Of a DNA stretch of 51,131 nt, positions 42,830 to 51,131 are shown piece by piece (position 1 is the first letter of the stretch; each line of letters opens with the position of its first letter). The notes under the pieces are model-generated. The model ran no database searches, was not told the DNA's origin, and saw nothing but the letters and a program-made list of their open reading frames with translations. The DNA is from an uncultured Desulfobulbaceae bacterium. Its GTDB lineage: Bacteria; Desulfobacterota; Desulfobulbia; Desulfobulbales; BM004. Location of the stretch: positions 1 through 51,131 of the forward strand of contig CALZHP010000009.1 in assembly GCA_945787325.1 (NCBI GenBank). The letters are read 5' to 3'. The translations under genes were made by a program, and so were the position numbers.

Positions 42830-44344
42830 TCAGTCTCCATTATTACTGATATGTGATGCCACTTTTTTTATCGAATCCTGTAGATCATTATAACTGTCGG
42901 TCCGGGAATTATGTAGGAGTTCCAGGGCCAGAGACAGCATTGGATCTTTAGAGGTATTGCCCAGCGTGACTTTCGGTATATTATCTGGAGTACTGTGACG
43001 TGCTTTCGGCAGAGATGTATTCAGTTTCTTTTCAGTCATGAAATCGAGATTTCTATCAGACATTTCAGCTATAAGATCCGGGGAAACCCCCATCTCTTGG
43101 ACTCCGAGTCCGGATGGTGTGAAAAATTCTGAAGTGGTGAGCCTTAATGCCGAACCGTTTTTTAATGGGTAGATTGTCTGCACGGAACCTTTACCGAAGG
43201 TCTGTGAGCCAATGATGACGGCCCTGTGATTTTCCTTGAGAGCAGCAGCAATAATTTCTGTAGCACTGGCGCTTCCCTCGTTTACAAGAATGATAATGGG
43301 GAAATCATATCGTCTGGCCCCTATACGGGCTCTGTATGCTTTTTTCTGTTTATTTAACCTGCCCTTGGTGACAACTATTAGGCCTTCCTCAAGAAAAAAG
43401 TCTGTTATATTGATAGCCTGTTCCATTAAGCCTCCCGGGTTGTATCGCAAATCCAGGACGAGTCCCTTTAATGTTCTGCTGTCTGTTACATCTGCGAGCG
43501 CCTGCTCCATTTCTCTTGTGGTTTTTGATAAAAAACGGTTGATGCTGATGTAGCCGAATCCCCGATCAAGCATCTTTGAGGTAACGCTGTTCTGTGGAAT
43601 TGCATCACGTTTAATTGTAAAATTTCTGGGTTCCTTCCAGCCTTTACGCATTATTGAGAGCACTACTTCAGAATCTTTTGCTCCCCTGATAAAATTAACC
43701 GCCTGCTTCAGATTCATCCCGGTTGTAGGTATATCTTGTATTTTCAGTATGTTGTCATTCGCCCTCAGACCGGCTCGCAACGCTGGTGACCCCGTAAAGG
43801 GCGAAACAATGGTAAGCAATCCGTCCCTTACGGTAATATCAATTCCGACCCCCTTATAATCACCTTCGTTGGTAATCTGTAATTCCAGAAATTCATTTGG
43901 TTTTATAAAGGCGCAATGCGGGTCCAGGGTAGCGACCATACCCTCCGTGGCCGCATAAATGATATCTGTTTTGTTTGTTTCTGGGAATTCACTGAAAATT
44001 TGCGAAAGTACCATCGCGACGCTATTAAGCATCATATATGCGTTATTGTTAACCTTTTGAATGTCGATCACACTACCTTGAGCATCGCTAAAAGATATTT
44101 GCATTTTTGTTTTATCATCGGATTCTCTTACGGTAATTTTTTTTCCAAGAAGGTTGCGTATTCCTTTAATTGTGCCCTTAAGAAGTTCTCTGTTGTCGGT
44201 GGGCATAATATAATCGTTTTGAATAATGGCGAAGACACTGGAAAAGGTGTCCATCGCCCTGTACGCTTCAGAAAGCTCAGCAGAACATGGCGATGCTATC
44301 AAAAGGAATGTGATTATTGTTAAGCGGAGAATATGCAGCATCAT
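42830..44344 (-). CDS. S41-family carboxyl-terminal processing protease (CtpA/Prc type)
   Basis: A 504-aa exported serine protease. Signal peptide (about 1-22), a helical N-terminal region, a PDZ domain (about 155-245, with GSPALRAGLRANDNILKI) and an S41 catalytic core. The catalytic Ser is in NEGSASATEI and the Lys in TFGKGSVQTIYPL, the usual Ser-Lys dyad. It cleaves near the C-termini of periplasmic proteins. About 100 additional C-terminal residues are polar and variable. No obvious operon partner is present. Confidence 0.92.
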   Translation of the reverse strand: MMLHILRLTIITFLLIASPCSAELSEAYRAMDTFSSVFAIIQNDYIMPTDNRELLKGTIKGIRNLLGKKITVRESDDKTKMQISFSDAQGSVIDIQKVNNNAYMMLNSVAMVLSQIFSEFPETNKTDIIYAATEGMVATLDPHCAFIKPNEFLELQITNEGDYKGVGIDITVRDGLLTIVSPFTGSPALRAGLRANDNILKIQDIPTTGMNLKQAVNFIRGAKDSEVVLSIMRKGWKEPRNFTIKRDAIPQNSVTSKMLDRGFGYISINRFLSKTTREMEQALADVTDSRTLKGLVLDLRYNPGGLMEQAINITDFFLEEGLIVVTKGRLNKQKKAYRARIGARRYDFPIIILVNEGSASATEIIAAALKENHRAVIIGSQTFGKGSVQTIYPLKNGSALRLTTSEFFTPSGLGVQEMGVSPDLIAEMSDRNLDFMTEKKLNTSLPKARHSTPDNIPKVTLGNTSKDPMLSLALELLHNSRTDSYNDLQDSIKKVASHISNNGD

Positions 44345-44505
44345 GTAAACAGGATATTTATTGATAGTAATAACTTTTGTTTTATTGTTATCGGACTATT
44401 CATTTATTTAATTGATGAGATACTATTTTGTGCGGGGACTATAATAATCGATATCTGTAAGATTTGTAGTAGAAAATAGCCTGGATGGTTAATTAGAATA
44501 TGCTG

Positions 44506-45732
44506 TCAGGCTGTTTCAGTCTGTTCATCGATCAGTGATAAGCCCGCAAGACTTTTCTTTCTGAGAAAGAAACCGAGGGAAAGAGGAGTGAGAAGGGTCG
44601 TCACAAAGGCAATGACAACCAAAATTGAGAAAAATACGTCGTTGATAATACCAAGTTCGATCCCTACAGATGCTATTACCAGTTCAACAGCGCCCCTGCC
44701 GTTCATGGCAAAGCCAACTACTGCCGACTCTTTGTGACTCATACCTCCCAAATATGCAAAGGTTCCTGCCCCAAGAACCTTGCCGGCTACTGCAGTCAGA
44801 AGGAGAATCAGAAGCAGGATGAGATGAGTCTGAAATATTTCGAAGGTGATATGAAAAGAGAGGCTGACAAAAAATATTGGACCGAGAAATCCGTATGTTA
44901 TTGATACGAACCTGTCATTAATTTTCTGGAAAAGCCCTTTGTGTGTTATTGATCTTCTCACAAAAAGACCGGCCATGTAAGCACCCAGAATTAAATGAAG
45001 GCCCGCCATTTCAGCCATAAGTCCGAAAACAAGGGCCATTATGAGGGCGAAAGTGAACCCCTTTGACTCTCGGGAAGTGAAGTAGTTGGAAAACCTTGGA
45101 AACAGGTGCACACCGATAAAGCCGGAGACTCCGAAGAACAGGAACACCTTTGTGAGGTCTTTGACCATCTGTGAAAAGTCGAAAAAACTACCGCCTGAGG
45201 CGACACTGATGATTGCACTGAAAAGAGCGAAGGATAAGACGTCGTCTATAACAGAGGCGCCTATTATAACAGGGCAGACCCTATACTCCTGCAGGCACAT
45301 GTCGTTGAGAACCCTGGCATTTACTGCTATGGCTGTAATTGAGAGGCCAAGGCCTACGAATAGAGCCTGATTGTTGCTTATATCAAAGAAAAGCCGGCAG
45401 ACACCGTAGCCCAGGGAAAAGGGTATTACAAATCCCCCGAATCCCACCATGGCTGCAAGACGCCCTAATTTTTTCAGTGCCAGAGGATCAGTTTCCAGAC
45501 CAGCGTAAAACATTATAAAAAAAACACCCAGCTCAGAAAGGACTGACAGGGTTGGGTCAGGTTGTATTATACCTAAAAGACAGGGTCCGAAAATAAAACC
45601 TGCCAGGAGCTCTCCCAGGACAGGAGGCTGGTTGATTTTCCTGAAAATAACTCCAGAGGTCCAGACAAGAACCATAACCATGAGCAGATTCAGGGTGGAA
45701 CTGTTTGTTGCAAACGGTTCTAACTCGAGCAT
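44506..45732 (-). CDS. Cation:proton antiporter, CPA2 family
   Basis: A 408-aa membrane protein with about twelve hydrophobic segments. CPA2 features: FYAGLETDPLALKKLG, LGLSITAIAVNARVLNDM, the acid pair in GASVIDDVLSFALF and FAMNGRGAVELVIASVG. It resembles KefB/NapA-like Na(K)/H antiporters but lacks a TrkA-type regulatory domain. ATG 45732 is chosen; a TTG lies just before it. Ion specificity is not determined. Confidence 0.9.
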   Translation of the reverse strand: MLELEPFATNSSTLNLLMVMVLVWTSGVIFRKINQPPVLGELLAGFIFGPCLLGIIQPDPTLSVLSELGVFFIMFYAGLETDPLALKKLGRLAAMVGFGGFVIPFSLGYGVCRLFFDISNNQALFVGLGLSITAIAVNARVLNDMCLQEYRVCPVIIGASVIDDVLSFALFSAIISVASGGSFFDFSQMVKDLTKVFLFFGVSGFIGVHLFPRFSNYFTSRESKGFTFALIMALVFGLMAEMAGLHLILGAYMAGLFVRRSITHKGLFQKINDRFVSITYGFLGPIFFVSLSFHITFEIFQTHLILLLILLLTAVAGKVLGAGTFAYLGGMSHKESAVVGFAMNGRGAVELVIASVGIELGIINDVFFSILVVIAFVTTLLTPLSLGFFLRKKSLAGLSLIDEQTETA

Positions 45733-45804
45733 CAATAGTCCCCGGTACGTGAAGTTTTCGAAATGTATTGGTTGTAATCACCTGGTGGTGATTTTTACGG
45801 TACG

Positions 45805-46692
45805 TCAGATCTCCAGAAGCTTCTTGTTAATTTCGATGGCAACAGCAGCTCCCTGCCCCGCGGCAATAACTGCCTGCGCGTTGCCCTGTTTCAAAGCTCC
45901 AGTTACATACAGCCCATTAACTGAGGATTCACAGTTATTGGTAATAAATTTAAAGCCATCAGTATCCCTTTCAAGCGGTAATTCTGCAAGGTAAGAATCG
46001 TTCAGGATAAAGCCGTAATTCGCCATGACAACTTCACAATCAATAATCGAACCGTCATCGAGCTTAATACCGGTAAGAGCATTGTCTCCCAGAAACTCCA
46101 CCGGTTTCCCGAAAATGCAATTAATTTCATCCTCAAGCAGCAGTTCATTATCTTCAGCCGGCAGTTCGCAATCAGTCATTACCAGAGTTATATCACTGGT
46201 GAACATCTGTTTCATAGCGACTGCCAGGCGCGCTGCACTCAATGATTTTCCTAGCAATACTAACTTCTTGCCGGTAGTTCTGTATCCATCACAGTCAACA
46301 CATGTGAAGAGACTCTTGCCAAAAAATCTGTTCATATTTTTTATGTGCGGCAGATTCTCAGTAGCACCAGAAGAAGCAATGACAAATTTTGACTTGTAGA
46401 CCTGCTCTTTTGTATAAACCTCAAAATACTCATTTTGAAGAACTTTGACAGCAGATGCTTTTTCAATGTGTACGTTGAAACTCTTTATCTGATCAAGGCC
46501 TGTGTCAATAAGTTTTTTACCGGCAATAAGCTTGTGTCCCAGGTAATTTTCAATATGCCACGCGTGCCGTGTTCTGCCGCCTGGCCTGTCCAATAGCAGA
46601 ACATTCCTGTTGTAGCGCGCCAGGTGGATGGCAGCCTGAATGCCACCGGGACCGGCACCTATGATTATGCAATCATATAGGGAATCGTTCAT
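45805..46692 (-). CDS. Thioredoxin-reductase-like FAD/NAD(P) oxidoreductase
   Basis: A 295-aa flavoprotein: FAD-binding GAGPGGIQAAIHLARYN at the N-terminus, redox pair Cys-Val-Asp-Cys in FTCVDCDGYRTTGK near residue 135, and the C-terminal FAD segment YVTGALKQGNAQAVIAAGQG. This is the low-Mr thioredoxin reductase layout. No thioredoxin gene is adjacent, and the NAD(P) site GKSLSAARLAVAM departs from the usual GxGxxA pattern, so the electron donor and acceptor may differ. GAGGT eight nt upstream supports the start. Confidence 0.87.
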   Translation of the reverse strand: MNDSLYDCIIIGAGPGGIQAAIHLARYNRNVLLLDRPGGRTRHAWHIENYLGHKLIAGKKLIDTGLDQIKSFNVHIEKASAVKVLQNEYFEVYTKEQVYKSKFVIASSGATENLPHIKNMNRFFGKSLFTCVDCDGYRTTGKKLVLLGKSLSAARLAVAMKQMFTSDITLVMTDCELPAEDNELLLEDEINCIFGKPVEFLGDNALTGIKLDDGSIIDCEVVMANYGFILNDSYLAELPLERDTDGFKFITNNCESSVNGLYVTGALKQGNAQAVIAAGQGAAVAIEINKKLLEI

Positions 46693-46769
46693 TTCATAAC
46701 CTCGTGCAAGACATGAAAGTAGCAGTTATGTGTCTCATATTGGGTAGTTGCACCTTATTGAATGCAGTT

Positions 46770-47267
46770 CTAAGAGCTTATGTCCTGCAATATCTGTTTG
46801 ACCATGTTTCCATCTGCGAGCTTGCCAAAGTGTTTCATGATCGGACCCATGGCCTGCATCGGGCTTTTGTACTGGGAAAAATCTATATTACCTTTGATCC
46901 ATAACTGTACATCTTGCCGATTTGCCATTTTTGGAAGATACGACTCAAGGATATTTAGATACTCTGATGATTCTTCTTTTTTAATTTCCAGGACTGTTTT
47001 CTCGGATTTAACAAAACCGCGAATGATATTAAGAAGGTCTTCATCCGTTATTTCTTCATGTGTTTTGACGCGGGTTGTTTTTTTACCGCTCTCAAGTTTT
47101 ATCGGCATGGTTAGTTTTGGAAAATCACCCATAATTAGGCGTATAGCATCACGCACATTGAGATTTTTATTTTTCATGGCTGTTTTCAAATCAATTTTCA
47201 GCTTATCCAGCAGGGAAACGGACATCTCACTATTCCAGCCGTATTCTGTATTTTCACCGTTTGACAT
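46770..47267 (-). CDS. GatB/YqeY-domain protein
   Basis: A 165-aa protein of the YqeY family, related to the C-terminal tail of GatB, the tRNA-dependent amidotransferase subunit. Recognisable are LKIDLKTAMKNKNLNVRDAIRLI near the start, EESSEYLNILESYLPK and the C-terminal SPMQAMGPIMKHFGKLADGN. The role of stand-alone YqeY proteins is not well defined; tRNA-related binding is suspected. ATG 47267 is supported by GGGAGA; an upstream TTG is less likely. Confidence 0.88.
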   Translation of the reverse strand: MSNGENTEYGWNSEMSVSLLDKLKIDLKTAMKNKNLNVRDAIRLIMGDFPKLTMPIKLESGKKTTRVKTHEEITDEDLLNIIRGFVKSEKTVLEIKKEESSEYLNILESYLPKMANRQDVQLWIKGNIDFSQYKSPMQAMGPIMKHFGKLADGNMVKQILQDISS

Positions 47268-47345
47268 GGGTATCTCCCTCAATTCTTAAATATTGGTTCT
47301 ACATTTTGCTTCACAATACAAATGTGATTTGTAAAGATATCAGCA

Positions 47346-47540
47346 CTATTCTTTCTGATTATACACAGCTTTTTTTACCGGTTTAAAATCCTCCCCGTTC
47401 TGGACCGTCCAGTTTGTATCATAAGACTGCCCGCAATTGGGACATATAAGGCCGATTCGCATTTCACCTTCTTTATGTCTGAAAAAAACGTGAAAGCCAC
47501 GACCATATCCACATGCAGCACATACTCTGAATTCTTTCAT
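47346..47540 (-). CDS. Small zinc-ribbon protein
   Basis: A 64-aa protein with two CXXC pairs: CAACGYGRGFHVFF near the N-terminus and CPNCGQSYD in the middle, forming a likely zinc ribbon. The rest is charged. A GGAGGTAAG ribosome binding site lies just before the ATG. It could be a small RNA- or protein-binding zinc protein; no named family recognised. Confidence 0.75.
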   Translation of the reverse strand: MKEFRVCAACGYGRGFHVFFRHKEGEMRIGLICPNCGQSYDTNWTVQNGEDFKPVKKAVYNQKE

Positions 47541-47590
47541 ATCTTACCTCCAGAATCAATTGTATATTCAGAAAATACATTTAGTGGTTT

Positions 47591-48760
47591 TCAAACTTGC
47601 CTGCCGCTTGCAGGGAGCCAGGAAACAGCAAGTTTTCTGAAAAGAATAGGGACAAGTGAAGCGGTAACAAGTGCAATTGTTAGTATTGCCGGCTCCAGTT
47701 CCGGTGAAAGAAGTCCCTTTTCAGTTCCAATTGCTGTGGCGGCAACAATAAGGCTTAATCTGGCAGATAAGAGGATTCCTTCAAGGAGGCAGGCCCGCCA
47801 GGACAAGCCTATGAATCTCAGGAACAGTGCAGGAATCAATTTGACTAAAAACGCTGCTAACATGAGTTTTGCGGTCAACAACAGGAAGCTGAAATCGCTG
47901 AATGATTCCAGAGAAAATCCCATACCTACATGAATAAAAAAAATGGGAATAAGAAAACCGTAAGCAAATCCTGCCATTTTTTCTTCCAGAAGCCCCCGGT
48001 TCTGAAAAACTGCAGACAGGACACAGCCACCCAGAAAAGCTCCAAGAATAGGTTCAAGGCCAACCAGTTCTGAGAGCCCTACAAACATAAAAAGCAGGGC
48101 GAAAGCAGCCCGTACTCCCAGTTCGGACTGGTCGGACCCTCCCAATATACGTTGAGCGGTATGTGGATGCCACCAAGACAGAATACGGACTCCCCACAAG
48201 GCCACTGCAAACATTATGAACACCGGTACCGGACCTACTAGCCGAAAACTGAGACCATAATCGTTATAAAGAATAAACGCGGTCAGGGCGAGAAGTGTAC
48301 AGAAATCAGCCAATGTTGCACATAGCAGTGCGCTCTGACCAAACTGGCTTTTTGAGATACCGAGTTCACGTAGGATAGGAAGGACCAGTGCAAGTGATGT
48401 TGTGGATAAAACCAGGGCCAGGAAAAGGCCATGGCCCATGAGCCTTGATGCTCCATATGCAATAGTAAGGGTACCGAGAAATATTGCCAGATACACCAGG
48501 AGTCGGGAGAGTCTTTCCTGTCGCAGTGCAGTAAAATCAATTTCCAGCCCTGCAAGAAACATCAGCATCAGAAAGCCGAGATGGGCAAGAAAGGGCAGCC
48601 ACTGCCCTTCAAGTGATGAATCAAAACCTATACGTACCAGAAATATGCCAAACAATATCTCTACTACCATCGATGGCAGATAGAGACGGCGGGCAACAAC
48701 TGGCAACAGCAGCCCGGCAATGGCAATTATTAACAGGGGCAGTCCCTGGCCGGTTATCAT
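47591..48760 (-). CDS. Cation:proton antiporter membrane subunit, CPA2 family
   Basis: A 389-aa membrane protein with about eleven or twelve hydrophobic segments. Family features are FLAGLEIDFTALRQERLSR, LSTTSLALVLPILRELG and GLVFP-like loops such as GLEPILGAFLGGCVLS. Unlike KefB it ends without a TrkA domain. Its start overlaps the TrkA/Usp gene by 1 nt (TGATG), so a separate cytosolic regulator is made in stoichiometry. K or Na specificity is not determined. Confidence 0.88.
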   Translation of the reverse strand: MITGQGLPLLIIAIAGLLLPVVARRLYLPSMVVEILFGIFLVRIGFDSSLEGQWLPFLAHLGFLMLMFLAGLEIDFTALRQERLSRLLVYLAIFLGTLTIAYGASRLMGHGLFLALVLSTTSLALVLPILRELGISKSQFGQSALLCATLADFCTLLALTAFILYNDYGLSFRLVGPVPVFIMFAVALWGVRILSWWHPHTAQRILGGSDQSELGVRAAFALLFMFVGLSELVGLEPILGAFLGGCVLSAVFQNRGLLEEKMAGFAYGFLIPIFFIHVGMGFSLESFSDFSFLLLTAKLMLAAFLVKLIPALFLRFIGLSWRACLLEGILLSARLSLIVAATAIGTEKGLLSPELEPAILTIALVTASLVPILFRKLAVSWLPASGRQV

Positions 48761-50169
48761 CAGGTCACCACAAGCACGGAACAGGGAGTATCCTGGACGA
48801 GATATTCGCCAATATGTGGACGCATGATCGACGCACTGCGGGTTGTGCTGCCGACTACTAGGAGGTTGTAATTGTCAGCAAGCGCGATAATTTCCTTAAC
48901 AGGATTTCCTTCAAGGATTACTTCGCCTATGGGGAAATTGTGGAGCTGTTTTATGTGTCTTGCCTGTGTAAGAGCCTGTTCTGCCCATTCCTTTGATCCG
49001 TAGTCCGAGGAGGCCAGGGGATCAATGACAGTGACTGCATCAACTTCAGCCCCAATCTGGTTGGCAATATCCACAGCAATTTCAAGAGCAAGTCCGGTAG
49101 ATTTTGTGCCGGAACAGGGCACAAGAATTTTACTGTAGGGAAAAGACTGCCTGCTGACAAGCAATGGACAGGATAAGAGATGAGCAAGGGCTGTGATAGT
49201 AGGGTTGCCTAAGATACGGGCGAGAGGCCCCAGTGGCTTGGGAGGTGATATGACGCAGCCGACACTTTCTTTTTTGGAAATATCCACTAAAGCCTCTTCT
49301 ATGGATTCTTCAACCCTTCGTACCGAGATTTTCACCTCTCCTTCGTATTTTGCTTTTTTGTCTTCCAAAGGGCTCGGATTTGACTGGGAAGCAAGGAACA
49401 TAATGCCCTGTGCCCTGGTTTCACTTCTCAGGTAGAGTGCTTCTGCAGTCATCGGGTCGAGATCATTCTCACGTTGAACAGGTATTAGAATCTGCTGGCC
49501 GTACTCGAGAGGAAAACTCGGCTCCTGCATGGTGAATATATGAGAAATTGAATGATAAAGGTCGGGTCTGCCTACTATCGTTAGCCTGTCGTCAGCCTGG
49601 ACCACCGTACCTCCGTGGGGAATGATAAGTTCTCCATCACGGTGGATAGCCGCAATGAGCCAGCCACCGGAAGCAAACGAAACTATTGGACACCCAGCCG
49701 CCGGAGCATTGCGTTGGACCTGCACTTCCATTATTTCCCCTGCGCCTTCTGCAATTGTTTTTACAAACAATCTCGGGCTTTCAAGAAAAAGTTCTATATC
49801 TGCTGCTATCAGCCGGCTGCCACAGATTGCTCTGACGCCCAGGCTCTCAAAATACGAAAGTTTCTGGCTGTCGTTAACCACGGCTATAATGTTGGCGATA
49901 CCCAGTTTTTGCGCAAAACGGCATACTTCAAGGTTCACTTCATCAACATTTGTGACTGCAACAACATAATCCTGCCGTGCAAGGTCTGCATCTTTCAGTG
50001 TGACCCTGCTTGAGGCATCACCGACAACGCTGTGGATGACTTGCGGTGATTTTTTCAATTTTTTCAGGCTGGACTCATTGGTATCAACAAGTGTTATTGA
50101 CCATGAGGGGCCTATTCTGCGCAAGAGTTCCCGGGCAGTCTTTCCGGCCCCGGCTATGAGTGCGAGCAT
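48760..50169 (-). CDS. TrkA-type NAD-binding regulator fused to universal-stress-protein domains
   Basis: A 469-aa cytoplasmic protein. N-terminal TrkA-N/RCK Rossmann domain (LALIAGAGKTARELLRRIG, then VVGDASSRVTL; about 1-140), TrkA-C (about 145-225, ending ADDRLTIVGRP), then two Usp-like domains (about 230-340 and 345-469), the second containing ILVPCSGTKSTGLALEIAVD and VVGSTTRSASIM. It probably senses NAD(H), nucleotides and perhaps ATP to gate the antiporter encoded downstream, with which it shares a TGATG junction. GGAGA seven nt upstream supports the start. Confidence 0.9.
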   Translation of the reverse strand: MLALIAGAGKTARELLRRIGPSWSITLVDTNESSLKKLKKSPQVIHSVVGDASSRVTLKDADLARQDYVVAVTNVDEVNLEVCRFAQKLGIANIIAVVNDSQKLSYFESLGVRAICGSRLIAADIELFLESPRLFVKTIAEGAGEIMEVQVQRNAPAAGCPIVSFASGGWLIAAIHRDGELIIPHGGTVVQADDRLTIVGRPDLYHSISHIFTMQEPSFPLEYGQQILIPVQRENDLDPMTAEALYLRSETRAQGIMFLASQSNPSPLEDKKAKYEGEVKISVRRVEESIEEALVDISKKESVGCVISPPKPLGPLARILGNPTITALAHLLSCPLLVSRQSFPYSKILVPCSGTKSTGLALEIAVDIANQIGAEVDAVTVIDPLASSDYGSKEWAEQALTQARHIKQLHNFPIGEVILEGNPVKEIIALADNYNLLVVGSTTRSASIMRPHIGEYLVQDTPCSVLVVT

Positions 50170-50310
50170 AAAATATCTCCGTGAAAATAATAATAAATTG
50201 AGAGAATACTTTTATGTTTTTTGATGAAAGAGTCAAGGAGTGGATGCTGGTTCTATAAAAAAATATATGAAAAACCCCCGGCACACTGTTTTCATGGATG
50301 ATATACTAGT

Positions 50311-51111
50311 TCATGCGGTATGATTAATCCTCCAGGCGTGGACCGCGAGAGCGACAACCTGTAAGGCATTCTGACTCCCGCCGTCAGCTCCTTTCTCGAA
50401 ATCGTCTTCAGCACGGGCCATCTGGTTAGTTACGTGTGCAAAGCATACAACCGCTTTTTGTCTTGCCTCGGCAAAGGCATAAAGGGCGGCAGCTTCCATC
50501 TCGACGGCCATGATGTCCAAGTCCCGGCAGTGTGCTATGGCGGTCCCTGTCTCTCTAAACGGAGCATCCGTCGTCCAGGTCGCACCCTGGTGCACAGCAA
50601 CGGGTGCTTGCAAGAACACATCTTTCATTATTGTCAGGAGTTCTGGAGAAATGTGGCTGAAGTCCGTAGGGGGAAGATAATGATAGCTTGTTCCCTCATC
50701 GCGCAGGGCCTTTTCAATGAGAACAAAGTATGGAGGATCGCCGGAACGGACGATCTGGCCGGCCGACGTCATGCTGATAAGCAATTCACAGCCGGATGCA
50801 AACAGCTCTTCGGCGATCAGGACGGCGAATGATGCTCCGACTGCGCACCCGATAATACCAAAACGAGTATCCTGATGTGTAAATATATACAGATCGGTGT
50901 GATAACATGCCCACCCGGTGTCGCGCTCAATGCCCTGATTGCGAACCAACCAGCGAACGATATCCCCGTCGGGATCAAGAATACAAAACCGAGGAACGTT
51001 CATCCGAGACAGTGATTTCTGCCGCCTCGCCTCGCGAAGCAGGTTCTCGGCAGTGAACACCGTCGGCTCTTCATACTGTTTGTTTGCTAGAATTGGTGCT
51101 GTTCTCTTCAT
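50311..51111 (-). CDS. Nucleoside phosphorylase (PNP/UDP family)
   Basis: A 266-aa enzyme of the trimeric/hexameric nucleoside phosphorylase family. GIIGCAVGASFAVLIAEEL contributes the phosphate site, SMTSAGQI and the nucleoside-binding MAVEMEAAALYAFA (usually EMExAa) are typical. It is closest in pattern to uridine/purine nucleoside phosphorylases; the base specificity is not readable. AAGGATGG six nt upstream supports the ATG. The gene is followed by no visible terminator. Confidence 0.88.
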   Translation of the reverse strand: MKRTAPILANKQYEEPTVFTAENLLREARRQKSLSRMNVPRFCILDPDGDIVRWLVRNQGIERDTGWACYHTDLYIFTHQDTRFGIIGCAVGASFAVLIAEELFASGCELLISMTSAGQIVRSGDPPYFVLIEKALRDEGTSYHYLPPTDFSHISPELLTIMKDVFLQAPVAVHQGATWTTDAPFRETGTAIAHCRDLDIMAVEMEAAALYAFAEARQKAVVCFAHVTNQMARAEDDFEKGADGGSQNALQVVALAVHAWRINHTA

Positions 51112-51131
51112 TGGTCCATCCTTCAGTTAAA

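Overview
The window is about 51 kb of a moderate-GC, gene-dense bacterial chromosome with no insertion sequences, phage genes, rRNA or tRNA that I can recognise. The gene set suggests an anaerobic Desulfobacterota (former deltaproteobacterium). It includes a membrane-anchored multiheme c-type cytochrome, a molybdoenzyme chaperone with Tat and Moco genes, a selenocysteine-containing thiol oxidoreductase, a sigma-54 two-component pair, GspA/GspB-like secretion helpers, malonyl-CoA decarboxylase and many signalling proteins. The lineage is an inference from gene content, not from a marker gene.

Region 1 (1-6.4 kb, + strand) is a molybdoenzyme support locus: the end of an unseen upstream gene, a 12-heme NapC/NirT-type cytochrome, a TorD-like chaperone, a short TatA, then a molybdenum-cofactor riboswitch ahead of moaA, a TauE/SafE exporter, moeA and a MOSC-domain protein. 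The missing upstream gene is probably the molybdoenzyme itself. Region 2 (6.8-9.7 kb, +) holds small proteins of unknown or poorly known function (DUF1330, DUF4442) and malonyl-CoA decarboxylase. Region 3 (9.9-16.1 kb, +) is a self-contained signalling unit: a hybrid histidine kinase with a periplasmic substrate-binding-like sensor, an NtrC-type activator, a perfect 14-bp inverted repeat, a sigma-54 promoter about 100 bp downstream of the repeat, and three small genes of unknown function.

Region 4 (16.3-27.6 kb, mostly -) is housekeeping and accessory: cNMP-binding, S4, DksA-like, GIY-YIG, PilZ, TM2 and SLOG-like proteins, a flavin disulfide reductase with a TVP38/TMEM64 protein and glucokinase, MFS and LysE transporters, a DEAD-box helicase and metF. 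Region 5 (28-31.2 kb, +) has a ribosome-hibernation-factor/cold-shock fusion, nadA and a cysteine desulfurase, with an elaborate nested inverted repeat between the last two. Region 6 (31.2-36.2 kb, -) has a cyclase-family hydrolase with gluconokinase, a diguanylate cyclase with a ferritin-like sensor, a Na/Pi-cotransporter-like protein and an SH3/coiled-coil membrane protein. Region 7 (36.4-42.6 kb) has a PilZ protein and then the GspB-GspA-selenoprotein operon, a small protein and a rhomboid protease. Region 8 (42.8-51.1 kb, -) has an S41 protease, two CPA2 antiporters (one coupled to a TrkA/Usp regulator), a thioredoxin-reductase-like flavoprotein, a GatB/YqeY protein and a nucleoside phosphorylase.

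The strongest unusual signals are the in-frame TGA at 40597-40599, which replaces the first cysteine of a CPYC thioredoxin motif and is followed by SECIS-like hairpins; the kinase/activator/UAS/sigma-54 promoter unit driving three uncharacterised genes; the ferritin-like-GGDEF fusion; and the nested inverted repeat at 29751-29958.
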